Origin: an uncultured Oscillospiraceae bacterium | GTDB taxonomy: Bacteria; Bacillota; Clostridia; Oscillospirales; Ruminococcaceae | Assembly (NCBI GenBank): GCA_934454435.1 | Contig: CAKSGA010000073.1 | Location: 1 to 12,022, forward strand | Direction: 5' to 3' | DNA: 12,022 bases | In this document: positions 1 through 6,160 of the stretch, piece after piece | Layout: the number at the start of each line of letters is the position of its first letter | Position numbering within the stretch: position 1 is the stretch's first letter | Made by a program: the position numbers and the translations under genes | Notes under the pieces: generated by a model | Databases searched by the model: none | The model's input: only the letters and a program-made list of their open reading frames with translations | Told to the model about the DNA's origin: nothing

Positions 1-938
1 GCGCTATCCTGATCGTTGCTGGTACTGATGGTCCTATGGCTCAGACCAGAGAGCACATTCTGCTCGCTCGCCAGGTAGGCGTTCCCTCAATCGTTGTATT
101 TGTAAACAAGTGCGATGACGTTGATGACTGCGAGTACGATGCAACTACAGGTGAGTACAAGAACTCCGAGATGCTCGAGCTCGTTGAGATGGATATCCGT
201 GATGAGCTGACCAAGAACGGCTTCGACGGTGACAACACTCCTGTTATCTTCGGTTCTGCTTACAAGGCACTGAACTCTGACTCCAAGGATCCTGATGCTC
301 CCGAGTATCACTGCATCAAGGAGCTCATGGACGCTGTTGACGACTATATTCCTACACCTGATCGTAAGGAAGATCAGCCGTTCCTGATGCCTGTTGAGGA
401 TACTATGACCATCACTGGCCGTGGTACTGTTGCAACTGGTAGAGTTGAGCGTGGCGTAGTAAAGGTAAATGATACCGTTGAGATCACTGGTCTGACCGAC
501 GAGCCCAAGTCCACTGTAGTTACTGGTCTTGAGATGTTCAGAAAGACCCTTGACGAGGCTAAGGCTGGTTACAACATCGGTGCCCTGCTCCGTGGTATCA
601 CCCGTCAGGATATCGAGCGTGGTCAGGTTCTCTGCAAGCCCGGTTCCATCCATCCCCACACCAAGTTCACCGGTCAGGTTTACGTTCTTAAGAAGGAAGA
701 GGGCGGCCGTCATACTCCGTTCGTTTCCAACTATCGTCCGCAGTTCTTCTTCAGAACTACCGACGTTACCGGCGTAATCACCCTGCCTGCTGACAAGGAA
801 ATGTGCATGCCTGGCGATAACGTAGTTATGGACGTTGAGCTCATCACTCCTATCGCTATTGAAGAGGGTCTGCGTTTCGCTATCCGTGAGGGCGGCAGAA
901 CCGTTGGTTCCGGCGTTGTTACCAAGATCAACGGCTAA
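1..938 (+). CDS. tuf: Elongation factor Tu, 5' end outside window
   Basis: EF-Tu is the GTPase that carries aminoacyl-tRNA to the ribosomal A site. The reading frame is already open at base 3 and gives 311 residues to the TAA at 936-938, so about 85 N-terminal residues (P-loop, switch I) lie outside. Visible marks are the [20 protein letters not shown] segment, the guanine-specificity motif NKCD, GSA (G5, here SAY rather than the common SAL), and the domain 2 and 3 blocks [20 protein letters not shown] and [17 protein letters not shown]. Compared with E. coli EF-Tu as I remember it, the G domain carries about 12 extra residues just after NKCDDVDD (bases 129-167) and about 5 more before DDYIP. 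It is the last gene of its transcription unit, because a strong terminator follows 39 bases after the stop. The identification is secure. Confidence 0.98.
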   Translation, partial: AILIVAGTDGPMAQTREHILLARQVGVPSIVVFVNKCDDVDDCEYDATTGEYKNSEMLELVEMDIRDELTKNGFDGDNTPVIFGSAYKALNSDSKDPDAPEYHCIKELMDAVDDYIPTPDRKEDQPFLMPVEDTMTITGRGTVATGRVERGVVKVNDTVEITGLTDEPKSTVVTGLEMFRKTLDEAKAGYNIGALLRGITRQDIERGQVLCKPGSIHPHTKFTGQVYVLKKEEGGRHTPFVSNYRPQFFFRTTDVTGVITLPADKEMCMPGDNVVMDVELITPIAIEEGLRFAIREGGRTVGSGVVTKING

Positions 939-977
939 TTCCCGCTGAACTGGTGCAAACCACTTCATAATAATAAG

Positions 978-1008
978 ACCGCTTCCCGAAAGGGGAGCGG
1001 TTTTTGTT
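978..1008 (+). terminator. Intrinsic terminator of tuf
   Basis: Arms 978-987 and 992-1001 form a 10-bp stem with one G-T wobble, closed by a GAAA tetraloop and followed by TTTTTGTT. The tail runs into the stop codon of the convergent XRE gene (1007-1009). On the other strand the hairpin is followed by a T-rich but interrupted run, so it may also stop the XRE transcript. Confidence 0.93.
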
Positions 1009-1216
1009 ATGTGTTCATTTTCGGGTTTTCAGTCCTGCCGAGGATAAAGTCTACAGAAACGTTGTAGAAGTCCGCCAGGCGGATAAGGGTCTGCGTGGGG
1101 ATATCACGCTCGCCTGTTTCGTAATACGAATAGGCACGTTGTCCACAGTAAATTTTGTCGGCGACCTGTTTTTGTGTAAGAAGTTCGCTTTCACGTAAAT
1201 ATTTCAATTTGTACAT
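1007..1216 (-). CDS. Small XRE-family HTH transcriptional regulator
   Basis: This 69-residue protein is essentially a single Cro/C1-type helix-turn-helix domain. LTQKQVADKIYCGQRAYSYYETGERDIPTQTLIRLADFYNVSVDFILGR (residues 13-61) has the usual spacing of an HTH_3 domain, with the turn and recognition helix around residues 24-36. No sensor or oligomerisation domain is appended. The ATG at 1216 is preceded by a perfect AAGGAGG (1225-1231) at an 8-base spacing, so the start is firm. The gene is divergent from the membrane protein at 1356. Three copies of an imperfect 17-bp palindrome lie between them, which is the expected arrangement for a repressor controlling itself and its neighbour. The target and inducing signal are unknown. 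DNA binding is a family inference. Confidence 0.88.
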   Translation of the reverse strand: MYKLKYLRESELLTQKQVADKIYCGQRAYSYYETGERDIPTQTLIRLADFYNVSVDFILGRTENPKMNT

Positions 1217-1250
1217 ATTATTAACCTCCTTATTGTGAAAAGTTAATAAT

Positions 1251-1329
1251 ATTATATCCTAGAACAAAATGGGCTATTGACAATTTGACCATTTTGTGCT
1301 ATAATTGTCGTATAGACCAGAATGGGCTA
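1251..1329. promoter_or_regulatory. Divergent control region with three 17-bp operator copies
   Basis: Three related near-palindromes of the form TAG-N2-CA-N3-TGGGCTA are present. O1 (1260-1276) reads TAGAACAAAATGGGCTA, O3 (1313-1329) reads TAGACCAGAATGGGCTA, and O2 (1285-1301) is the inverted, less regular copy containing CCATTTTGTGCTA. Their centres are 25 and 28 bp apart. O1 abuts the plus-strand -35, O2 fills the spacer and enters the -10, and O3 covers the start site. A minus-strand -10, TATAAT at 1251-1256, could serve the XRE gene, although no good -35 is seen 16-18 bp away. O1 lies just upstream of this -10. The sites are visible in the sequence. Binding by the neighbouring XRE protein is inferred. 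Confidence 0.75.
1277..1305 (+). promoter_or_regulatory. Consensus sigma-A promoter for the membrane protein gene
   Basis: TTGACA (1277-1282) and TATAAT (1300-1305) are separated by exactly 17 bp, a perfect match to the vegetative consensus. Transcription should start near 1312. This is about 45 bases upstream of the ATG at 1356, inside the cluster of repeated operators, so the promoter is probably strong but repressed. Confidence 0.9.
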
Positions 1330-1355
1330 GAATAAACAATAAAGAGGTGCTTACT

Positions 1356-2033
1356 ATGGAAAATGTAGTTGAGAAAATAGGTGGTAAAAAGAAAATAGGT
1401 TGTATTAATAAAGCAATGATCATATCGTTATTGTTACAGGCTTTGGTGGTTTTGTTTTCTTTTGCACCGTTGATTATTTTTGATCATGAACAGCCCAACC
1501 TTGGAGAAAAAGACTCCAGCAGTCAGGAAGAGATTATAAATGAAATATCAAACGAAGATGAAAAACTGATCATGTCTGAGATAATGAACCTGGAGGACAA
1601 AGTTGCCAATCTAAGAAAAACTATGGCTACACAGCAGAGCTATAAGAGTTCAGTGCAGCTGATTGAAAACAGTGTTTTTTCCTCGGATAATCCTGACTTA
1701 TGGACAGAGTATATGTGTGAATTGAGTGGCAATTCAAGTTCAATTGAGAGCTTTTCTTTTTCAATAGGCTTTTTTTCTTTTGTTATGCTCGGTGAAGCAT
1801 TGTACTGTGTAATTTATTTTGTGTACAAATTCAGGAAGGCACTAAAGGGGTCAGAAATAGTGTGTTCCTACGTACCATCATTGGTATTAAGTATTTCGTC
1901 GATTTATACCACATTAACATTCAACTCTTGGTTTAATACCGTTAACGTGGTTCCGAGCTGTTTCACGATAATGATATATGTGATAACGGTGCTTCAGATT
2001 GTATTAAAACAAACAAATTCTAAAGAACATTAA
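1356..2033 (+). CDS. Four-helix membrane protein of unknown function
   Basis: I do not recognise this 225-residue protein. Hydrophobic segments fall at about residues 17-43, 133-160, 170-190 and 196-218. Between the first two is a polar, acidic stretch (44-130) rich in Glu, Asn and Lys, with coiled-coil character around 57-95, probably outside the membrane. The N terminus is basic (KIGGKKKIG). The start chosen is ATG 1356, six bases after AAAGAGGTG. An in-frame TTG at 1305 would lie inside the -10 box and cannot be the start. Base composition is low (20 G+C in the 60 bases 1861-1920) against about half in tuf, which suggests later acquisition. It is controlled together with the divergent XRE gene. 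Guesses such as an immunity or stress-envelope protein would be speculation. Confidence 0.8.
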   Translation: MENVVEKIGGKKKIGCINKAMIISLLLQALVVLFSFAPLIIFDHEQPNLGEKDSSSQEEIINEISNEDEKLIMSEIMNLEDKVANLRKTMATQQSYKSSVQLIENSVFSSDNPDLWTEYMCELSGNSSSIESFSFSIGFFSFVMLGEALYCVIYFVYKFRKALKGSEIVCSYVPSLVLSISSIYTTLTFNSWFNTVNVVPSCFTIMIYVITVLQIVLKQTNSKEH

Positions 2034-2038
2034 ACATG

Positions 2039-2066
2039 ATCCCCCGGAAATTCCGGGGGATTTTTT
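2039..2066 (+). terminator. Intrinsic terminator of the membrane protein gene
   Basis: ATCCCCCGG (2039-2047) pairs with CCGGGGGAT (2053-2061) around an AAATT loop and is followed by an unbroken run of Ts to 2066. It begins six bases after the stop codon. The very stable G-C stem makes this a clear terminator for the plus strand. Confidence 0.95.
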
Positions 2067-2078
2067 CATGGTATTATA

Positions 2079-2105
2079 GAAAAATGGAGAGGTTATAACC
2101 TCTCC
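2079..2105 (-). terminator. Intrinsic terminator of fucO
   Basis: A perfect 20-bp palindrome at 2086-2105 (arms GGAGAGGTTA and TAACCTCTCC) is followed, in the minus direction, by ATTTTTCT. It lies about 20 bases after the fucO stop, so it closes the minus-strand pair. It stands back to back with the plus-strand terminator at 2039-2066. Confidence 0.9.
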
Positions 2106-2123
2106 CCCAATATTATACTGATG

Positions 2124-3272
2124 TTACATCAGCTTCTTATAAAGCTCAGTGATCTCCTCAACAGAGGTATCACGGGGATTGCCGGGTCTGCAAGCGTCAT
2201 CATAAGCGGACTGTGCAAGGAACGGGATATCCTCTGGCTTTACGATGTCCTTCAGGTTTGCCGGAATTCCGACGTCATGGGAGAGCTGCTTAACTGCGTC
2301 AATAGCAGCCTTTCTGTACTCTTCCTGGGACAACTTCTCGGTGCCCTCGACGCCCATAGCCTTTGCAATGTCACGGTACTTCTCGCCGGTGCAGGGAGCG
2401 TTGTACTCCATAACGGTCGGGAGGATTATCGCATTTGCAACGCCGTGGGGTGTGTCGTACAGTGCGCCCAGCGGGTGCGCCATGGAGTGCACGATACCAA
2501 GTCCGACATTGGAGAAGCCCATGCCGGCAACATACTGACCAAGAGCCATGCCCTCACGTCCCTCGGGAGTGTTCGCAACGGCGCCTCTAAGGGATCTGGA
2601 AATGATCTCGATAGCCTTCAGGTGGAACATGTCGGAAAGCTCCCAGGCAGCCTTTGTGATGTAACCCTCGATCGCATGGGTCAGGGCGTCCATACCGGTG
2701 GCTGCGGTCAGGCCCTTCGGCATAGAGGACATCATATCCGGGTCAACCACTGCAACAACAGGAATGTCATGCGGGTCTACGCAGACCATCTTGCGGTTCT
2801 TTTCAACATCGGTGATAACGTAGTTGATCGTTACCTCAGCGGCTGTGCCGGCGGTGGTGGGAACTGCGATGATCGGTACGGCAGGTTTCTTTGTAGGAGC
2901 TACACCCTCAAGAGATCTTACATCAGCGAACTCAGGGTTGTTGATGATGATACCGACAGCCTTTGCGGTGTCCATAGAGGAACCTCCGCCGATAGCGATT
3001 ATGTAGTCAGCACCGCTCTTCTTGAATGCAGCAACGCCGGTCTGGACGTTCTCAATGGTGGGGTTGGGCTTGATATTGTCATAAACCTCGTATGCGAGCT
3101 TGTCAGCGTCCAGTACGTCAAGTACCTTCTTTGTTACGCCGAACTTGATGAGGTCAGGGTCGGAGCATACAAACGCTTTTCTGAATGCACGGTTCTTTGC
3201 CTCAACAGCGATATTGGCGATAGCGCCTGCGCCGTGGTATGAGGTTTCGTTAAGTACAAATCTGTTTGCCAT
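2124..3272 (-). CDS. fucO: Lactaldehyde reductase / 1,2-propanediol oxidoreductase (iron-dependent ADH)
   Basis: This cytoplasmic group III (iron-activated) alcohol dehydrogenase interconverts L-lactaldehyde and (S)-1,2-propanediol with NADH, the redox-balancing end step of fucose and rhamnose fermentation. The 382 residues match the length of E. coli FucO and share long blocks with it, among them NNPEFADVRSLEG, PTTAGTAAEVTINYVITD, VCVDPHDIP and ALGQYVAGMGFSNVGLG. The nucleotide loop is GGGSSMD at 95-101. D38 lies where FucO uses an aspartate to favour NADH. The iron ligands are D195, H199, H262 and H276, with H266 in the active site, and all are present. ATG 3272 follows AAAGGGAA at about 10 bases. 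It lies 60 bases after the PocR-receptor gene with no terminator between, so the two are probably cotranscribed. A different short-chain alcohol substrate remains possible. Confidence 0.92.
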   Translation of the reverse strand: MANRFVLNETSYHGAGAIANIAVEAKNRAFRKAFVCSDPDLIKFGVTKKVLDVLDADKLAYEVYDNIKPNPTIENVQTGVAAFKKSGADYIIAIGGGSSMDTAKAVGIIINNPEFADVRSLEGVAPTKKPAVPIIAVPTTAGTAAEVTINYVITDVEKNRKMVCVDPHDIPVVAVVDPDMMSSMPKGLTAATGMDALTHAIEGYITKAAWELSDMFHLKAIEIISRSLRGAVANTPEGREGMALGQYVAGMGFSNVGLGIVHSMAHPLGALYDTPHGVANAIILPTVMEYNAPCTGEKYRDIAKAMGVEGTEKLSQEEYRKAAIDAVKQLSHDVGIPANLKDIVKPEDIPFLAQSAYDDACRPGNPRDTSVEEITELYKKLM

Positions 3273-3332
3273 AGTTTCATTTCCCTTTCTGTTGGAATTT
3301 ATATCTGACCGGCATATCGCCGTTATCAGTCT

Positions 3333-4349
3333 TTACTGCAGCAGCTTTACCTGCTCGCTGGCCTCGTCAACAAGAGCCTTGAGCTTCTCGATAACGTCAG
3401 AGTTCCTGCCGATCTCCTCGTTGCAGGATTTGAGCTGTGAGTTGATGCCGGTAATGGCTTTCTTTATCTCGTTCAGGGTGTTCTCGACCTCGTTCGCCTG
3501 CTTGGTGTTCTTGTCAGCGAGTGTGCGGACCTCCTGGGCGATAACGTTGAAGCCTGCTCCGGCAGCGCCTGCACGCTTGGCCTCTATAGAAGCGTTGAAG
3601 CCTATCAGCGTGAGCTGCGTGGAGGCGTTCTCAATAGCCTTTACGATACCGTCAGTGCTCTCGACTGCCTTGGAGGAGGACGCCGCAGAGTTCTTTATAT
3701 CAGCAAAGCTGTGCTCAAGATTCTGTATATTAGTCATGACATCGTTCATGCTGTCAGTGATGTGAGTGAATTTTTCGCCGACATTTTCAATGATACTGTC
3801 TTTGCTTTTCTGTGTTTCAAGGGCAACGAGGCGCTGGTAGCCGACTTCAGAAAGAGCATTCGCCATCTGCCAGAGCAGGTTTGCAGCAGCCTCTATCTGC
3901 TTCTTGGGAACGATCTTGACCTTGCGCAGTGCTGCAATATATGTATCGGGATCGATACCGAGCTCCTCTGCTATTCTGCGGAACTTGTCCTCGTCCGGCT
4001 TTTCAGGTAGCACCTGACCGCCGATAAGGGAGCCGATGTGCTTGCCGTTGACGATAACGGGAGCTGCGAAGTCCATCAGACCGCTGGAGCAGTAGTATAC
4101 AGCAGGCTTACCAGTGCGGGAGGCTTCCTCGCCGCCCTTCAGGTCGCACTGGTTGCAGCGCTCAGCGCCGATGCGGGAATTTCTTGTAAGGGACATGCAG
4201 AAGTCCGTGAAGTTGCTTCCTTCGGTGACGGGACCTGTTTCATCGGTAGCAAGGGCAGCCATACCGGTTGCAGCTGCAAAAGCGTCCTGAAGGCTCTGGA
4301 GTGTGCGCCTGTCGATCACGTCAAGAAGTGTGAGATTATTAAGATCCAT
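3333..4349 (-). CDS. Soluble PocR-domain chemoreceptor-like protein (MCP signalling domain)
   Basis: This 338-residue protein has no membrane segment. Residues 1-165 form a PocR ligand-binding domain: start near DVIDRRTLQSLQDAFAAATG, cysteines C51, C65, C68 and C87, and the core APVIVNGKHIGSLIGGQVL. Residues 180-338 are an antiparallel coiled-coil hairpin of the methyl-accepting type, with its tip at about 245-275 (FNASIEAKRAGAAGAGFNVIAQEVRTLADK) and equal arms of about 65 residues. PocR domains are proposed to sense small hydrocarbon derivatives and are named after the regulator of propanediol use. The FucO gene directly downstream fits that ligand. ATG 4349 is preferred because AAGGGG lies about 10 bases upstream. 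The longer frame from 4427 would start inside the promoter. Whether it signals to CheA is uncertain, because the tip departs from the usual NLLALNAAIEAARAGE pattern. Confidence 0.88.
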   Translation of the reverse strand: MDLNNLTLLDVIDRRTLQSLQDAFAAATGMAALATDETGPVTEGSNFTDFCMSLTRNSRIGAERCNQCDLKGGEEASRTGKPAVYYCSSGLMDFAAPVIVNGKHIGSLIGGQVLPEKPDEDKFRRIAEELGIDPDTYIAALRKVKIVPKKQIEAAANLLWQMANALSEVGYQRLVALETQKSKDSIIENVGEKFTHITDSMNDVMTNIQNLEHSFADIKNSAASSSKAVESTDGIVKAIENASTQLTLIGFNASIEAKRAGAAGAGFNVIAQEVRTLADKNTKQANEVENTLNEIKKAITGINSQLKSCNEEIGRNSDVIEKLKALVDEASEQVKLLQ

Positions 4350-4418
4350 AATAATAAACCCCTTTTTCTCTGTTTTTGATGAATAGCATGACAATCGCCA
4401 TGTCTTATATACAATTAT

Positions 4419-4447
4419 ATTATACATGATTTTTACAAATAAATCAA
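4419..4447 (-). promoter_or_regulatory. Sigma-A promoter of the PocR receptor-fucO unit
   Basis: Read on the minus strand, TTGATT (4447-4442) and TATAAT (4424-4419) are 17 bp apart. The predicted start near 4412 leaves a leader of about 60 bases before ATG 4349. No riboswitch-like structure is evident in that leader. Confidence 0.75.
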
Positions 4448-4497
4448 GGGGTAAAATGTGAAAAAAATCAAAGGGAGCCTAAAATGAGACGCTTTTT

Positions 4498-4541
4498 TTG
4501 TGAAAAATACACATAACAGATATATCAAAAAGGAATATTCC
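4498..4541 (+). promoter_or_regulatory. Possible promoter and palindrome for the membrane protein pair
   Basis: TTGTGA (4498-4503) and TATATC (4521-4526) are 17 bp apart, each matching consensus at four of six positions. A perfect 10-bp palindrome GGAATATTCC (4532-4541) lies near the predicted start and could be an operator. This is a weak call. It is the best candidate I see between 4448 and the ATG at 4577, a stretch that otherwise holds only A- and T-rich sequence. Confidence 0.35.
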
Positions 4542-4576
4542 GGACAAGGTCAGCAGAGAATTGACCGGGTGATGAT

Positions 4577-4957
4577 ATGCGAAAGAAACAAAGCAACACA
4601 AAAACAGTTCCTTATCTCAGGGGACTGGCTGCCGGGTATCTGCTGACGTTTGCAGCTTCGGCGGCGGGAGCACTGATAATGCTCATAGCCGGGACGGACA
4701 GCGGAATGGCGTGGTTCCCTGCTCTGATCGCAGGCGCTGCCGGGAGCTTCCTTTGCGGTAGGACCGCCGGGAAGCTACGCCGGCATGATGGGCTGAGGAC
4801 AGGAGCCCTGTGCGGGGTATTGTACCTGGCGCCGCTGCTGGTGCTGAGCCTTATATTCGGCAGGGCGGGCGGAGTCATGCTGCCGGTGAGGGTGCTGCTC
4901 TGCCTTGGCTTTGCGGCTGCGGGCGGAGTCGCCGGGGTCAATTCCCCGGAGAAGTGA
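4577..4957 (+). CDS. Small four-helix membrane protein, TIGR04086-like
   Basis: This 126-residue protein is very hydrophobic, with four predicted helices at about 15-40, 46-62, 76-95 and 100-122. It has a short basic N terminus (MRKKQSN) and basic loops (GRTAGKLRRHDGLR). Size, helix count and the Gly/Ala-rich helices fit the TIGR04086 family of uncharacterised Firmicute membrane proteins, but that assignment is from memory of the family's general shape. ATG 4577 is preceded by GGGTGAT, which can pair with the distal part of the anti-Shine-Dalgarno sequence at a workable distance. The stop TGA (4955-4957) shares its A with the ATG of the next gene, so the two are translationally coupled. Like its partner, it is richer in G+C than tuf or the 1356 gene. 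Confidence 0.6.
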   Translation: MRKKQSNTKTVPYLRGLAAGYLLTFAASAAGALIMLIAGTDSGMAWFPALIAGAAGSFLCGRTAGKLRRHDGLRTGALCGVLYLAPLLVLSLIFGRAGGVMLPVRVLLCLGFAAAGGVAGVNSPEK

Positions 4958-6045
4958 TGGGAACGAAAAAGTACCTGTTCGCAGCTATGGCGGTGGCTGC
5001 GGCAGTGGGCATAGTGCTGCGCCCTGCGGAGCTCTCCGGAGCAGTCCGGCAATCGGTTGCGGGGTGCCTGGAGGTCGTGATACCTGCGCTGTTTGCGTTT
5101 ACAGTCCTGGCGGTGTATCTCCAGCGGAGCAGGCTGTACCTTACCGCATTCCGTCCTCTTACGAAGCCGCTTTCGCTGCTACTGGGAATTCCGGAGGAGC
5201 TTTGTGCGGTGTTCCTGCTGGCGAATATCGGTGGATACCCGGTCGGAGCGAGGCTTCTCGGTGAGCTGGTCAGTTCCGGCAGGCTTTCCCGCAGGGACGC
5301 CGGGAGAATGCTGTGCTTCTGCTACGGCAGCGGACCGTCATTCGTGATAGGTACCGCCGGGGCGGAGGTGTTCGGGAGCGCCGCTGCGGGCGGTGTGATC
5401 TATGCGGCGTGCTTCATGTCGGCACTGGTGATAGCCGTGGTGGTCTGCCGGACGGGGGAGAGGATAACACTTGTCCCGGGAGAGCAGCACCCGGTCCTTA
5501 CGGCAGAGTGCTTCACGGGTTCAGTGGACGCCGGCGCCCGGGTCATGTACACGGTCTGCTGCATGGCGGCGGCGTTTGCTGCGGTGACGGCGCTGCTGGA
5601 CTACTCCGGGCTGACAGGGCTAATTTCCGGTGCATTGGGGCTGGCTGGCTTCGGCGGGAACTCTGACCGGCTGTTCCCGGCGTTCCTGGAGGTCACAAGG
5701 GTAAGGGACATGCTGCCGGACGGCATGGCAGCGCCGGTCTGTGCGGCTCTGCTGAGCTTTGGCGGGGTGTGCGTGGTTTTGCAGATACTTGCGGTTTCCG
5801 GCGGGAGGATACCGGTAAGGGGTCTGCTGATCTCCCGGCTGCCGGCTTCGCTGATGAGCGCACTGTTTGCTCTGCCTGCGTGCAGATTTGCAGAAACCGC
5901 CGCAGAAGTCTACAGCCCCAATGCTCCGGAGGTGCAGCCGTTCTCGGTGAACGCCGGGCTGTCGGTATGTGTTATGGTAATGGCGGGAATGCTGATACTC
6001 TCCGCAGGCAGGGCGGGGGAGAGCTCACGGAAGAATAAGAGCTGA
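4957..6045 (+). CDS. YlbJ/SpoVV-like nucleoside-recognition (gate) domain membrane protein
   Basis: This 362-residue polytopic membrane protein starts at ATG 4957, overlapping the previous stop (TGATG) and preceded by CCCGGAGAAG. Marks of the YlbJ family are a first gate-like repeat with GGYPVGARLLGEL (92-104) and CFCYGSGPSFVIGTAG (120-135), then a second half with FLEVTRVRDM (243-252) and SFGGVCVVLQI (267-277). In B. subtilis, YlbJ (SpoVV) is needed in the mother cell for dipicolinic acid transfer during sporulation and resembles nucleoside-transporter gates. Here the protein is somewhat shorter than that one (about 400 residues), so the same role is an inference. Local composition is high in G+C: 40 of the 60 bases at 5641-5700. 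No clear terminator follows before the leuS promoter. Confidence 0.7.
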   Translation: MGTKKYLFAAMAVAAAVGIVLRPAELSGAVRQSVAGCLEVVIPALFAFTVLAVYLQRSRLYLTAFRPLTKPLSLLLGIPEELCAVFLLANIGGYPVGARLLGELVSSGRLSRRDAGRMLCFCYGSGPSFVIGTAGAEVFGSAAAGGVIYAACFMSALVIAVVVCRTGERITLVPGEQHPVLTAECFTGSVDAGARVMYTVCCMAAAFAAVTALLDYSGLTGLISGALGLAGFGGNSDRLFPAFLEVTRVRDMLPDGMAAPVCAALLSFGGVCVVLQILAVSGGRIPVRGLLISRLPASLMSALFALPACRFAETAAEVYSPNAPEVQPFSVNAGLSVCVMVMAGMLILSAGRAGESSRKNKS

Positions 6046-6082
6046 AAAAACAGGACGGAGTGCGGATTTTTGCGTATAATCG

Positions 6083-6111
6083 TTGACAATCACGCAAATT
6101 TATAGTATAAT
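6083..6111 (+). promoter_or_regulatory. Perfect sigma-A promoter of leuS
   Basis: TTGACA (6083-6088) and TATAAT (6106-6111) are spaced by exactly 17 bp. Predicted start is near 6118, giving a leader of only about 43 bases. TGCGT (6071-6075) and ACGCA (6092-6096) form an inverted repeat centred on the -35, a possible operator. The leader is too short for a T-box riboswitch, the usual control of aminoacyl-tRNA synthetase genes in Firmicutes. Confidence 0.9.
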
Positions 6112-6160
6112 ATATGATTGTAATAGTATATCAAAATCCCACTGAAAGGACATCAAAAAA

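Noticed and set aside
2121..3242. Plus-strand open frame of 373 codons over fucO
   Set aside because: It is antisense to a gene with full length and complete iron ligands, and its translation resembles no protein family.
4484..4516. Ten-codon open frame after AAAGGGAG upstream of the TIGR04086-like gene
   Set aside because: It has a fair ribosome binding site, but it is too short to support and overlaps the possible -35. It is not attenuator-like, as no terminator follows.
6118..6160. T-box riboswitch before leuS
   Set aside because: The stretch between the perfect promoter and the ATG is about 43 bases, with no T-box sequence and no terminator hairpin.
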